From contig NC_058149.1 in NCBI RefSeq assembly GCF_011075055.1, positions 13,770,449-13,834,448 on the forward strand: a stretch of DNA of 64,000 nt, given 5' to 3'. The stretch comes from Mangifera indica (taxonomy: Eukaryota; Streptophyta; Magnoliopsida; Sapindales; Anacardiaceae). Of the stretch, positions 34,911 through 48,040 are shown one piece after another (within the stretch, counting starts at the first letter, position 1; every line of letters begins with the position of its first letter). Under the pieces are notes generated by a model. That model was not told where the DNA came from. It saw only the letters and a list, made by a program, of their open reading frames with translations, and made no database searches. The position numbers were made by a program, and so were the translations under genes.

Positions 34911-37418
34911 AAGGTAACAGTCAAGTTGATTTGGAGATGATTGGTGCTAGGTGTGAAACTTTATATTTACATATTAAACTATTATTGCCTCGCAGTTATT
35001 TTCAATTAGGCTGTCCATGGTGCCCTTCTGGGTTTTGTCTTTAATGAGTTTATGAGGTGAATTTGGCATCACTAATGGTGGAAGTTCCCGTTTCTGTCGT
35101 ATTCATACAACACAACTAAAGTTCAAAATGACACTTTTGGACCCATTAGGTCATTATAATCCTTCTTTATTTGCATTCTAATTAGAAATACCTTAACTGT
35201 TGTTAAGTTTCAGATTAAAGGTTTGTGAGTGTTGATGTTGAAGATCGGAAGAAGATGCAGAGTGGTTGAGAACATAGTTGTTTTTAATGCGATTAGTTCT
35301 TAAATTAGGCAGTGTTATAGTATAATTTTAATAAGTGTTTACCTCTTCACCATCCGAATGTCAAGGTTATATGATTAATAGTTATGATGGAATCCTACCT
35401 AACATTATAGAAAGTTTAGGCTTGTGTGTCCTCCATTTGGTCTGAGTTGAATGTTTTTCGACCATGGATGGAGGCATTATGAAAAATAATGGGAAAATAC
35501 AATTACATGTTGAAGAGATCCCGAAAATTGTTTGTAACTATAAGAGTTAAATGATGTGGTTTGTTATTGTATGCAATGTGTATAACTGGACATTGTATAT
35601 TTAGAAATAGACTCTTTTTGACAAAAGAGTAGTTCGGCCATAAATTGAAGTTTATAATTGTTCTTTTGGTAACAGGGAATTCATTCGAACCAGATTGTAA
35701 TATTGGTTATAATCAATTACATCGAACAGGATAAATTTTAGATCCAGTGATCGATCTTATAATCACTAAATTATATAAGTTAAAAGTTTGATCTTGATAT
35801 ATTATCAAATGATATTTGAACTCGTATATATAAAGTTTTTTTTTTTGTCACTCAAGCTAGTTTTAGAGGTTCGAAGTTCATAATTGTTGTTTAAAACTTC
35901 CTCGTGTTTTGAGGAGTTAAAAACTTCATTAAGGTTTCAGGGTTATTTATAAAGGGTATAAGTAATAATATATATATTCAATATTGAGTATTCAATTGAG
36001 TATCTATATCATACTCAAAATTAGGTATACATATTTTTTAGGAAGAAGCAATTGATTTGAAGGGAAGTGGGGAAGGAAGCAGGTGGCTTGAAATCCGGCA
36101 TAAGCTCGGTCGTCCACATGCAGAGTGATCAGAGACAGAAGAAAGAAAGAAGAAAATGAGGGTTCGGATGAAAGTCGGCCCACTTTTTTGCAGTAATTTT
36201 TTTTTTAAGGTTAAATGGGTCCACATCCATCAAAGCCCAGGAACAAGCCACGGTTTGCAGTGTCTTGGATTAGGTACTTGGCCCACTTTTCTCGTGATAT
36301 GTTTTTTCTTGTAAGTTGTTGATATTATTTAGATCTGTCCGTAGTTGTTTGTATTTTATAATATATTATATATATTTTATGATATAATATAATATATATT
36401 ATAATTAAAGTTTTTAAAAATTATATGATATGATAAATGTATCATATAATATTATACATATTAATAAATTTAAGAAAATAATAATGTGGTAAATGTGTAT
36501 CAAAAAATTTTTAAAATTTTAAAAAATATTTATAATATTTTATAAGAAAATAACGTGATAATTTGTATTTTTATTATTTTATTATTATTTTTTATAAAAG
36601 ATATATTTTATGATATAATCCAAAAGAAAAAAGATTAAGTTTTAGATTTTCGATTCTATATACTATTGCCCTGAATTTGTAGTTGGCGAAGTATCTGCAC
36701 ATAATAGTTTAAAAGCTATAAGACATTGTTTCACTTTAGGCCTCACAAAATTTTGGCCTCTTAAAAGTGTCTTGTGAGAAACAAAAAGACAATAAGACCC
36801 TTGTACGACTGTTGATGCGAGATTTTTAACATTAAGAGAGTTCATCTTCCTTCGTCTGTAATTACAGTAAAGGTTGGGTACAAAGACGTGAAAATAAGAC
36901 ACTACAAGAAGCAAATATTAACAGCTGTGATTCGGAGTTTCAGGCATACTTATCTGCAATGTACATGGTGAAAATTCCCATATTAGTGATAACTATAAAG
37001 GGGGCTGGATATTGATCATTGTCAGTGCACTAGCAGACACTGTTACATAAAAAAATTAGATCAAATTTGACAAGAAAGCTGAATAGTTTTACGTTTTTGG
37101 CGAATTTACAGTAAGTTGTTGCATGAAAGGTAGAACGAAGAAGAATTTCTTATATACTGAAAAAGGTCAAGCGTTCAAATTTCTTGGGCTTGCGTGCTGT
37201 TGCAGCAGCTTGGGGAGAGGAAGAGGAGCCATGTGCTGTTGAACAGTTTTTGTCTCGTCTTTTCTTCGACCTCTATCACATCCTCCCAGATTTGGGGCAG
37301 TGCATTCGGACTACGAAAGGGCAAATTAGTCATTGAACACCCCACAAGCTACAGTACGGTCATAATAATGGCAGAATTTGTTATTCCCTTTCAAATCCCA
37401 GGGCTTAATTCTCCGCGA

Positions 37419-37430
37419 CATGCATATAAA
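37419..37430 (+). promoter_or_regulatory. TATA box with overlapping RY motif of the DUF642 gene
   Basis: CATGCATATAAA combines an RY element (CATGCA) with TATAAA at 37425-37430, 103 bp before the ATG at 37533. RY motifs are bound by B3 factors in seed-expressed genes; relevance here is inference. Confidence 0.5.
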
Positions 37431-37532
37431 CCCATCTTCTCATCATCTTTCCATCTAAACGTATCCCCTTCGCCTCTCTCTTTATCCCCAAAGCATTATT
37501 TTCAGCTTTTGCCCGCACTGTTTTGTTCAACA

Positions 37533-37623
37533 ATGCGAGGGTTCATTTTTCTGTTGGTGCTTCTCTGCTCCACCTTCCGCACCTCCTTCTCGCTTATAGT
37601 CGACGGTAAGCCACATATATTCC

Positions 37624-37693
<70 letters not shown>

Positions 37694-39246
37694 AGCTGTA
37701 AGCATTTACTGCTAAACTAATTATCATTTATTATTCATTTACGCCAGGACTGGTACCAAATGGTAACTTTGAGCTCGGGCCGAAGCCCTCGGAGATGAAT
37801 GGCACAGAAGTTCTGGGAAAATTTGCCATACCAAAATGGGAAATTTCTGGGTTCGTGGAGTACATAAAATCGGGGCAAAAGCAAGGAGACATGTTGCTGG
37901 TGGTGCCAGAGGGAGCCTTTGCTGTTAGGCTCGGAAACGAGGCATCAATTAAGCAAAGAATCAAAGTAACTAAGGGCATGTACTATTCCATCTCCTTCAG
38001 CTATGCTCGCACTTGCGCACAGGATGAGTCGCTCAACATATCAGTGGCGCCAGATTACGGCGTGCTGCCGGTGCAAACGCTGTATAGCAGCAACGGCTGG
38101 GACACCTACGCTTGGGCCTTCAAAGCTTTGTATGATACTGTGGAGTTTGTTTTGCATAATCCTGGAGTCGAAGAGGATCCTGCTTGCGGACCTCTCGTTG
38201 ATTCGGTTGCCATTAGAACGCTTTACCCTCCTAGACCTTCCAACAGTAAGTTCCATCTTTTTACTGGGATGAAGCTTGCATAGACCCGAATCTGAGTTAC
38301 TTTGGATTCAAAAGTTGAGTTTGTTAAAATTCATTTAATTTGAATTTAAATTGAGTTTAAGTAAAAAAATTTGTTTTTCTCGTATTAAACTAAATTTAAA
38401 TTAGAAAAAATTTAATTCAGTTTAACTTATAGACTAATCAGATAATTTAATTTATTTCAAAATTTGATTTATGATTTAATTCAAATTATATTAAATAATT
38501 ATTAAAATTATACTGTTTATAATATAATTTTATTAATAAATTATGAATTTAAATAATAAATTCAAATTATAATTTGAGCTGAATTTAAATTATATTTGAT
38601 TTGATTTGAATTTTTTTATTCGAAGTTAAACCAAAGCGTATTCAGATTTGATTTAAACGGTATCACCCCTAATTTTTCACGAGTGAATGAAATTAATATT
38701 TAGCGATTTATGCACGCAGAGAACTTGGTGAAAAATCCGAGCTTTGAAGAAGGTCCTTACGTGTTTCCCAACACATCATGGGGCGTCCTCATCCCACCCA
38801 ACATTGAAGACGACCACTCGCCATTACCGGGCTGGATGGTTGAATCCTTGAAGGCTGTCAAGTACATAGACGCCGAGCATTTCTCCGTCCCACATGGGCG
38901 GCGAGCGGTGGAACTTGTCGCCGGAAAAGAAAGCGCCATCGCCCAGATCGTCCGAACCATCCCGGGAAAAATTTACACGCTGTCGTTCTCAGTAGGCGAT
39001 GCCAGCAACTCGTGTGAAGGTTCCATGATTGTCGAGGCATTTGCAGGGAGAGATACAATCAAAGTCCCTTATGAATCAAAAGGCAAAGGCGGATTCAAAC
39101 GTGCCGTGCTCAAGTTTGTGGCGGTTTCTACACGAACTCGCATCATGTTCCTTAGCACGTTTTACACCATGAGAAGCGATGACCTTGCATCGCTCTGCGG
39201 CCCTGTTCTTGATGATGTGACGCTGTTGAGTCTTCGTAAACCGTGA
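37533..39246 (+). CDS. DUF642 cell-wall protein (BIIDXI type)
   Basis: Secreted cell-wall protein of the plant-specific DUF642 family, whose members interact with pectin methylesterases and affect cell-wall properties and germination. Exons 37533-37605, 37748-38245 and 38720-39246 total 1098 nt, 365 aa, a normal family length. The signal peptide begins MRGFIFLLVLLCSTFRTSFS; the mature part starts near DGLVPNGNFELGPKP. Two galactose-binding-like beta-sandwich repeats follow: VRLGNEASIKQRIKV with FSYARTCAQDE and DPACGPLVDSVAI in the first, and LVKNPSFEEGP, LPGWMVESLKAVKYID and LCGPVLDDVTLL in the second. Conserved cysteines are present in both. Intron 1 carries a long TA microsatellite only about 20 bp after the donor. 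From memory it most resembles BIIDXI (At4g32460); paralogues are similar, so no symbol is assigned. Confidence 0.92.
37625..37691. repeat. (TA)n microsatellite in intron 1 of the DUF642 gene
   Basis: About 32 uninterrupted TA units, starting roughly 20 bp downstream of the donor site. Length is likely to be polymorphic. Confidence 0.95.
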
Positions 39247-40203
39247 ACCAGGCCAGCCGTTTGAATTGAAGGCTTGGAGTACTTGGTGGTAACCCACGAA
39301 GCTTAATGGATGTGACGTGACAGCCATTGCATGATTAAGCAAAATTAGTTGCATGGCTTGGAGATATATAAAATATAAGAATGTTTTTGTTGCATAATTA
39401 AGGAATATTAATATATGAGTTCACAATATATATTAATTTCATAATATGTAATTAGTAGTAGGAAAAGGATTCAAGATCATGCTTTATGTATTAGGGTTGA
39501 AAATCTAATTTTTCATACTTTATATAATAAATTACGTTATTTTGAAAAATTAATCAAATTAATATGTCATCATCTTTAATATATCACAAACATTTTATAA
39601 AATTTTAAAATTTATTAGAATTAATTATTAAATAAAATTAATATTTGGATTTGAACTCAAATAAATAAATTTAAATGAAATAGTATTAAATTATTAACGA
39701 TCAAACTTGAGATTAATATTGGTATAAGGGTTTTTTTTTGGTAATTTTATTTTTTCTATAATAATTTTAAAAATGATTTTATATGTTTTTAAAAAATTAA
39801 TAATTCTTTTTATTTAATAATTTAAATTAATTATTTTAGATTTTAATTAAATTCAAATTAACTATATCTACATTTGTATTTATCTAAAATAATTGAAAAT
39901 TTACGTTGAGTGCCAAATTTTTGGCTCGGCCCAAAACAACCCACGCAAGTACACGTGAAACAATCACAGAGTGAGTGCAAATCAAACGGTCCACAGAGTC
40001 GCGTCAGGGTAACGATACCCAAGAAGTGAGAAACGGCGGAGGAGAAATCTCCTGCAGCAGGTCCTACGAATTACATCGACTTTTACCAGAAATTTGAAAA
40101 AGTATAGCAATGTACGAATTATTAAGAGCCAAGATTTTTGAATATAGTGCACCCGAATGTAGGAAATCATATCTACAAACAATTAGGTCGTGCTTACACC
40201 TCT
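39247..40203. other. Intergenic: DUF642 3' region and upstream DNA of the Ran gene
   Basis: 39247-39360 is probable 3' UTR. 39380-39900 is AT-rich with no gene. 39910-40200 is more balanced in composition and is probably the Ran promoter; no specific factor site is claimed. Confidence 0.5.
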
Positions 40204-40211
40204 TATATAAA
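40204..40211 (+). promoter_or_regulatory. TATA box of the Ran gene
   Basis: TATATAAA lies 78 bp upstream of the start codon, followed by a pyrimidine-rich leader (CCCCCTTACCACC). This is a good match in sequence and spacing for a TATA-driven plant promoter. Confidence 0.6.
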
Positions 40212-40288
40212 CCCCCTTACCACCATCCGATTCGTCCCGAACCTTGAACTCTCGCTTCTCAGTCGAATTCAAAATCAAAACATAAAAA

Positions 40289-41955
40289 ATGGTAATTTGT
40301 TTTTTTATTTATTATAATTGTCGATTTGTTTTTATCTGTAAGTGTGGATGTATTAAAGGCGTTCTTGTTGTTTGTGATTTGTGTTTCAGGCTCTACCAAG
40401 TCAGCAGACCGTTGATTATCCAAGCTTCAAGCTTGTTATCGTCGGCGATGGTGGAACTGGTACGAAGACGATTTGATTGCTTTTTTTTTTTATTTTGTTG
40501 TTTATAACATAGAATGAGTGGTGTATTTTATCAAGTAATTCTGAAAATGGTGAGTAATTTTTTATATTTTTTAATATTGGGTTTTAGGGTTTAGGTTGTT
40601 TTGTGGCTTTTTGTTGGGAGCAGTGGGTTCTTGTATATTTGTTGATGGTTATGTGAACTTTCTAAATGCCTGAGGCCATTTTTAATTTGGTAGAAATGCA
40701 ATTATTAGGGTTTTTCATTTTTGTTGTTGAGTAACTGTTTGGTTTGGCTTTAATTAGGAATCTATTGCTGGTTTTTTTTTCTTTTTTTTTTTTATGTATA
40801 TAGTTTCTAACTATTAATGTAAAATATTTGCAGGAAAGACTACCTTTGTGAAAAGGCATCTCACTGGGGAGTTTGAGAAGAAATACGAGCGTAAGTATTA
40901 ATTTGGCTTGGTATATTGTGTGTGGTTGGAATATTATTGGCATGTCACTGTTTCTTTTTGATCAATTTCAGCAACCATTGGTGTTGAAGTTCATCCCTTG
41001 GATTTCTTTACCAACTGTGGAAAAATACGGTTCTACTGCTGGGATACCGCTGGGCAAGAGAAGTTTGGTGGCCTTAGAGATGGCTATTAGTAAGTCGTTT
41101 ATTGGCTAATTTTATGTACTTGCTATCTTGCGCTTTGATTACTTAGTAGCAATATGTGAGTTGTTTTTCTTGTGAAAGTTTTAGGAGACCCTATTCTTAC
41201 ATGGTTTTAAGAATTTTGTTGATTGTGCAGCATCCATGGACAATGTGCTATTATCATGTTTGATGTTACTGCCCGATTGACATATAAGAATGTTCCAACA
41301 TGGCATCGTGATCTCTGCAGGTTCAATGCAAAAAATTGATGCCCTCATCTATTGTTGTTTAAATGTAGTGTGATTATTTTCATGCTTTATCCAATAATCT
41401 CTGTTACTTTTTCAGGGTGTGTGAAAACATCCCAATTGTTCTTTGTGGGAACAAGGTTGATGTGAAGAACAGGCAGGTAAAAGCAAAGCAGGTTACTTTC
41501 CACAGAAAGAAGAATCTGCAATACTATGAGATCTCTGCGAAGAGCAATTACAACTTTGAGAAGCCTTTCTTGTACCTTGCTAGAAAACTCGCTGGGTATA
41601 TATACAAATATTTTCCAATATAGAAGCTTTTCTCTAAATTCTACAGGGATTGGATGTAGATCTAAATATTGATTTACTTGTAGGGATCCTAATTTGCATT
41701 TTGTGGAGTCTCCTGCACTAGCTCCCCCAGAGGTGCAGATTGATTTGGCTGCTCAGCAACAGTAAGTGCTCTTCTTTGATCTCTAGTGATTCTGATCAAT
41801 TTCTTTCACCCACAAAGACAAGACCACTACAATGTATGACCAGACACCGAATTCTCTCATTTATCACATGATGGTTTTGTTTCAGGCACGAGGCCGAGCT
41901 TGCTGCTGCTGCTAGTCAACCTCTCCCAGATGATGATGATGATGCATTTGAGTAA
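40289..41955 (+). CDS. RAN: Ran GTPase (nuclear transport small G protein)
   Basis: Ras-family GTPase that sets the direction of importin/exportin transport through nuclear pores and works in spindle assembly. Exons 40289-40291 (ATG only), 40390-40459, 40834-40890, 40972-41089, 41231-41320, 41416-41595, 41684-41761 and 41886-41955 total 666 nt, 221 aa, the normal plant length. The P-loop [15 protein letters not shown] spans exons 2 and 3. Also present are switch [13 protein letters not shown], switch [24 protein letters not shown], and the [14 protein letters not shown] block. The C-terminus is acidic (DDDDDAFE), typical of Ran and lacking a prenylation site. The start codon is separated from the rest of the protein by an intron directly after ATG; the reading frame then begins [13 protein letters not shown] as in plant Ran. 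Confidence 0.97.
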
Positions 41956-44900
41956 AAGAAAAATCAATGATCTGTTTGATAGTTGGAGTGAAGGGCTCAA
42001 GTTATATAGATTGTTTGAGGAACTGCTGTCTTTTTGACATGAGTTTTGGATTGAATTATTCCTGGCGTCTTGTTGATGTGTTTTCAGTCATTGCCTACTT
42101 ATGTCAGTGTTATTTGCCTTACTGGTATGGTGCTTGTTGCACTGTGTTACTTTTCAGGTAGCCATCCAATTTTCTGTAGGATTTTTAAGTGTTGCTCCAT
42201 TTCCCATCCTATTCTATCATTGTGATTATTATTGGTATTATTATTGTGTTGATAGTTGAAGATCTGTCTCCTGATCATATATATGCTGTAGAGGATCTAC
42301 GTTTCTAAGGGGTTTGGAATTAGGGCTGGACTCGGTTGGGCTCGTATGTTGATTGGGCTCAATTGACATTTGCCTGAGTTAGTATGAATCAGCTTGCTTT
42401 AGCTTTGATTGGTAATTGAGCCAAATGCGAATTAAAGAGTGTTCGGTTTAGTCCTAGCTTAGTCATGGCTTAACCGGAAGTAAAGATTGCCTGACCTTGA
42501 AAGTTCAAACTGTGGATGACGGTTTCTGAACAAGGTCCTGTGCGACAGAGTGCTATTAGGATTATAATAATATAACAAAATTATAATCATATACGGTAAT
42601 GATATAAAACAGCCCCATGATGCATTAAGTCTAATGTTTCCAGCATTCAAAACATAACACCACACATTTTCAATCACATCGGCGTTCACAGTGAAACTAT
42701 CGTTCATTTCAAGTCAACTTGTCTTCAAAGCTTTGGCCTTGCCCACTTGATTAAATTCAACGATGGGAACTTCTGAGTCTATAGATTAAATCACAACAGT
42801 TCACCCTTAATCCTGGAGTTATCAGCCTGCAGAAAGGGTAGCAGAATAGAACCGTAAAAGGATGGCAATCCAAGTGACATTTTAAATATTAGGAGTGATT
42901 TCAAACTGAATTGGCTCAAATTCAATTGTCGACTTAATTTAAACAAACGTAAAATGCACTCAGTTTGGATAAAACTCAAGTTTGAACTTAAATATAAAGG
43001 TTTGATGTTATTGAGTTCAGCTTTAAGAGATGTTTAACTAATCAAGCTTGCAAGTCCTAAAAAGTTCAATTCGAATTAGTTATAATGACATCAAAATGAC
43101 ATCGTTTGCCCAATACACATTAAACCAACAATATTATAATCAATTTAAGCTTGGTTCAATATCAAGTCAAGCTAAGTTCGAGTTTAATTCCCTACAAGCT
43201 GAATCATGCTTAAAATGGTTTAAGAGAGCTCGTCGAGCTCAAGCCTCAACTTAATTCGAATTCATTCAAATCCCCCCTATTAAATATTACCCTTCATTTA
43301 GTTTTAATAATACTTCTACAACAGAGATTTCTCAAAAGTACAAGTTCTCAATTTACCAAGCTAGTATAAGGGCTTGCATTTTACATCCTGACAGAAAGAA
43401 ATACCAAAATATACCTCCTGCAAGGAGACTGTTTTAAATCATGTTGAAATCGTATCTACAAGATGCTAGAGAAAAGATGTAAAGCAATTTAACAAGACAA
43501 TTACAGTCCAAAATGGAATTGTAAATGCCAACATCATGTGAACTGAAGAAAAGGAATAAAGAAAATCTTAGATATCCTTTCTGCCACAACCAGGATGTCT
43601 CATGGCAAAGCAAGAATGGTGGGGCAATTTGTTTATTTTTGCCCAGAAAAGCAACAAATCAAAATCTGTATCAAATTTTTTAATGACACAAACTTAAATA
43701 TAATCTACAGATCCAAAATGAGTATGATAACTGTCCATGTTTGTGATGAGTAAAACACTCAAATCATTTTAACTTACAACTAAAAATGGAGAACAATATT
43801 CAAAGCAATTCACAGAACAAAATACAATCATTAGAGTAATTGAATAAAAGTAACATGTGATTCAAACAATATCAGACCTCATTTTTATTATGAAAAGTTT
43901 GATCTTAAGCTCCTGCTTGCCTTTAACTTTCCCAATTGCAGTTTGGTTTGTCAAGACAACATTCTTAACTAATATATGATTCAGCTTTCTATAAAGTATA
44001 TTCATTAGAAGGAAAAACCCAATATGTTAAGAATATACCTTCACCTACCTTTCTGCTACACTGCAAAAGGGTGGGGGTCACCTCCCATGCGCCCTGGCAC
44101 TTCTTGAGAAAGTTCTTACTCCTTTATGAAAAAAACAAAATAAATTCACAATGAAATCAAAATAGATCAAGGAACAATAAGTGCACTTCTTTAATCAACC
44201 CAAGGATAATATTTAATACATGATAGAGTTACTGTCTCGGATGGCTTAGGATGTAAGTCTAGAAATCAAGTAATATTTTTTTACTCAGAAAAGATGAAAA
44301 CATGCATTAAGCAAAAAATAAAAAAGAGTGAGCACTAGTCAGTTAGCCAATATGTCAGCATGCACATTTTCAATCTAAAAACAAATCACAGAACCTTCCA
44401 TCCCATCCCAAGATTCTGCTTTTACTTTCTTTGGACTAGGATGAGTTCAAAGTTCCACCAGAACACCACACCTGAAATGAACTTCATCATAAAACAAGAG
44501 AGAGAAGATGATGAAACCAGTATCCAGTAGCTTGTTATCAATTGTCTTATTTGTAGAGCATTCAATGCTGATACTGTCCCATTTATTAAGCCCAGGACAA
44601 GGTAGTAAAGCCAAACCCCATCTTTAGACCTGTGGAAGCAAGGCACACATGCCTCCAACTTTGGCCCTGGAAAATGCAGGGATCATCAATAACATATACA
44701 ATAAGAATCTTCCAATGCTATCAAAAGCTATTGAGAAAGTCTGGCCATTTGAATTGAATCCAACAAGATGTTCAAACCAAAAAAAAAAAAAAAAAAAGAG
44801 GCTAGTTTCCTAAAAAGAGCAATAGACAACATTTAAATTCATTTCACTGAGAAGGGGTGACTCAAATAGTAGAAGCAGGAATAAAAATCATTGGACACAA

Positions 44901-45580
44901 GGTATGAAGTGTATGAACACTACTTGCAAGTCACTAAGTTCTCATACTCCACAGTCCACAAACACCTGGCTAACAACTAAAGTGCTTTCAATTGCTAATT
45001 TCTGGTTGACCATCTTGTCTGCAATGCTATTGTTTGTGCAGATAAATGAAGTTCATGAACACTACTTGCAAGTCACCCTGGTATACAGATCATCATATTC
45101 AAATGTATTTTCAGGACAGATCAAACAAACCAAACAAAAGTCACTACAAATTATCCCAACAATCTGTCAACATCTGATCATCCCCTCACACATGAACAAG
45201 TATAAAAAAGATCCATGTGAAATCACAGAAAAGATCATCTCTTTAGCAGATGGAAATTAATTCAGGGCTATCTTGTCATTTAACCTTCTAATCATTGCAA
45301 TTCCACAATCTACATCTGGAATTACATGTAACATCTCAGAGAAAATAATTTAGGGAAATAAACAAAATTCCACAATGAGCTAGAGATATAAAATTTTTAT
45401 TGAGTTTTGGTACATAATTTTCAAGTTACAAATTTTCACTGTCTAGACCATAGCAGATACGAACAAATTTGAGAAAGCTACAAATGCGATTCACACTGCT
45501 TCTTACAATATTGTGAGGCCACTATAGCCAAGTCAAGAAGAATGCTGTTAGAGAGGCTAAAGGAAAAATCACTAGACTTA
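41956..45580. other. 3.6-kb gap between Ran and the Agenet/ENT gene
   Basis: 41956-42300 is Ran 3' UTR. A degenerate repeat rich in GGGCTCG words lies at about 42320-42480 and the repeat related to 33.3 kb at 42890-43260. 43300-45400 is of fairly even composition with no recognisable exons; a 29-bp near-perfect direct repeat occurs at 44906-44934 and 45048-45076. 45400-45580 may be 3' UTR of the minus-strand gene. Confidence 0.5.
42890..43260. repeat. Dispersed degenerate repeat (related copy at 33290-33560)
   Basis: It shares ordered words with the 33.3-kb copy, including GACATCGTTT followed by CAATACACATTAAA, and GAGCTCGTCGAGCTCAAG-like palindromic words near the end. Class unknown. Confidence 0.4.
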
Positions 45581-47319
45581 CTATTCACTATGATGTAAGT
45601 TTGTTCCAGCAGATATTAAATTCCTTAGCTCCATCAAATGCTCATCATTTGTAATGTGAAGTGTAATACGTAGATTTGTCAATAATGCTTCTTGTTCCCA
45701 ACTTAAGGGTCCAGAAGCATACAATGCCTCTAGAGTGCAACGATAAGCATGCAACTCTAAACTATGAATTCTTGCAGCTACATCATCACCTACAGGAAGG
45801 GGGGATTTTTCTTCCTCATCTCCATGACCAGAACAACTTTCGGCATCACTACTAAGGGTACCTGCATCCTGACAATAACCTGCTAAAACATGACTAGACA
45901 ACTTACTGGTACTGTTACTAATAACACTACAACTACCAACAGAGCATAAATCACTATCAGAATCATTAGCATCTGAGCCCCTTCCCTGAGAACAATCGAG
46001 AACACAATTTTTTTTTCCCATCTCTATTTCATAATAGACATTCGTTTGATTGTTAAAGGAAGTATGCAAGTCTGTTTCACCCAAATTTTCTTTTGGGTAA
46101 GCAACAGCATCTACCTTGTTTTTGAGGGAGGATGGATTTCCTGAAATCACTCGTTTCCACTCACCCTCTTTCTCAATTGCTCTCAATTTCTGAATGTTTC
46201 CAGTCCATGCCTCAGCACAAGAGGACACAAAAGGGAAGGCTCTTTTCAATGTTCTAGCTGAGACAACATGTGATTCCTGAATACCAGTGGTGTTCTTGAT
46301 GCCAGAAAAATCACATCGAGCATGCACTTTTTTATCTGCATCAGCTTGCACCAACGGAAATTTTCTCTTCTTTTGAAAATTCGCTGTTGAAGTTCTATTT
46401 GATTGTGCCTCAGAATTCCCTGAAGCCTGTGAACAATATAGCCAATAGACGGTTAGAGGAATTGCAGGCAACCAAGAGAAATTAAGTGATATATATATTC
46501 ATGAAGATTAACATATTTGCACATAGAAAAAAGAAAAAAGAAAAAAGAAAGAAGAAAGAGGAAGATGATATGATAGAGGTCCAAACCAAACAAACAAAAC
46601 TCAACTGGTTGAAACATCACAAGAAAAAACTGTAGCACACGCATCCATATTAAAGGCAAAAACAGAAGAACAAATAAAAACCAATCATTAATCAGTAATT
46701 CACAGCCAACTAATCATATAAAATTGAAAAGAGAAGGAAGATTCTCAACTAGATCTGCAACTTAAAGGATATTATAAGGAAAAACGAGACAGATAAGAAC
46801 CAAAGAAAATCGCTGAAACCAATCAGAAAAGTTTACCAAACACTGAAAAAAGCACCAAAAAAGGAAAGAAATAAAGAGGATGATGAAACTGCTAAGAACA
46901 AAATCTAAGAAATTTACCTTCCCAATCACAATCCATTCACCATCTTGCCATGATTGGCGCACCCTGATATTACCTTTGTGAGCTACCAATTCCCTCGAAG
47001 ATCCAAGTAACCTAACTAGATAGCAATCAACACTCAAAACCTTCAGTATTGAAGCAATTTTCCAGGAAAAACCATCAAAAACCTCCACTACATCTCCAAC
47101 AACCAAACTTTCCTTACAGTTCACTGGTGGAGGACAAGGTCTAATTGCCTTTCTTGACACCCTCTCTGAGACTGTTTCGTTTGTCCCGCCCAGACAATGA
47201 ACATATCTGACAGTGTAATTGTGTCCATTGCCCGAGATTATATCAGCTGGCTGCCATGCACCAGAAGGCACTTCGCTTTTGCTAAATACCTCAATCTTAC
47301 TTCCCTTCTTGAATCCCAT
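45581..47319 (-). CDS. Agenet (Tudor-like) protein with C-terminal ENT domain
   Basis: Predicted nuclear chromatin-reader-type protein. Minus-strand exons 47319-46918 and 46426-45581 total 1248 nt, 415 aa. The N-terminal about 130 residues form Agenet/Tudor-like repeats: MGFKKGSKIEVFSKSEVPSG with GAWQPADIISG, YTVRYV, then VVGDVVEVFDGFSWKIASIL and YLVRLLGSSRELV. The middle is polar and low-complexity with basic KKRKFP and Ser/Asp-rich stretches. The last about 65 residues (ARIHSLELHAYRCTLEALYA to LMELRNLIS) match the EMSY N-terminal (ENT) helical domain. A 5' UTR intron is likely from 48039 to 47335: donor AAAAG|GTCAGT, acceptor TTGCAG 15 bp before the ATG. Agenet proteins bind modified histones or RNA; the actual ligand is unknown. 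Confidence 0.85.
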
Positions 47320-48040
47320 GATGGCTCACAATATCTGCAACAACAGACATATAACTATGACAATTAGTTCCCTTAAATATTCTTGGGAAAAAAAAACCAT
47401 TATTCTTAAGACAACAATCACCTCACTATTAACCTTTAGAAGGTAAAAACTTTCCAAAAACCTGTTTACTAAGAGTTCAAATCCAGAAAGAGACAGAACC
47501 TAACCCTTAGAAAGTCCATGTACTACTCAGAGAGATAAACACTTGTCATGGGACAATGTAATCACTGATTGTGAATAACTGTTGTTAATGATGACTGTCA
47601 AACCTAGTCATATCTCTACAGTAAATATAGACTTTTGCTAAAACGGTGATGTGATCTTCTTAGAAAACATACTCACAATACTGAGAAAAATCAATCCTTA
47701 ATACCAATTTCTTCATCAAATAATCTAAATGGAGTTCCAAAAATAAATGAGCTATATAACATAATAACACCAGGATCTCCTGATAATAATAAAAACAAAA
47801 ATAAAAATAAAAATAAAATAAATCAATCTTTAAAATTAAACATATAATCAAAGGTTTTTCTACATGCACAAAATTAAATGTAATTAAAATTCAAAAAAAA
47901 AAAGAAAGTAAATATTTATGAAGCACGAGAGAAAATAACTGTCTTCAGAAACAAAAACAATAATAATTATGTCATAAAATTTTACAACATTACAAGTGCA
48001 GTGAATCAAAATTCAAAACCCTAATTATCATAAACTGACC

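Larger units (their letters stand above)
31725..37418. other. 5.7-kb gap without an intact gene
   Basis: It holds an orphan exon-like ORF on the minus strand (32622-32839), a degenerate dispersed repeat (33290-33560), MITE copy 2 (34074-34508) and an ORF with transit-peptide character (34637-34910). 34920-37400 is AT-rich with no recognisable coding sequence; 36350-36610 is almost pure AT. Confidence 0.5.

Noticed and set aside
37502..37727. ORFs encoding long Tyr-Ile runs
   Set aside because: They are translations of the TA microsatellite in DUF642 intron 1.
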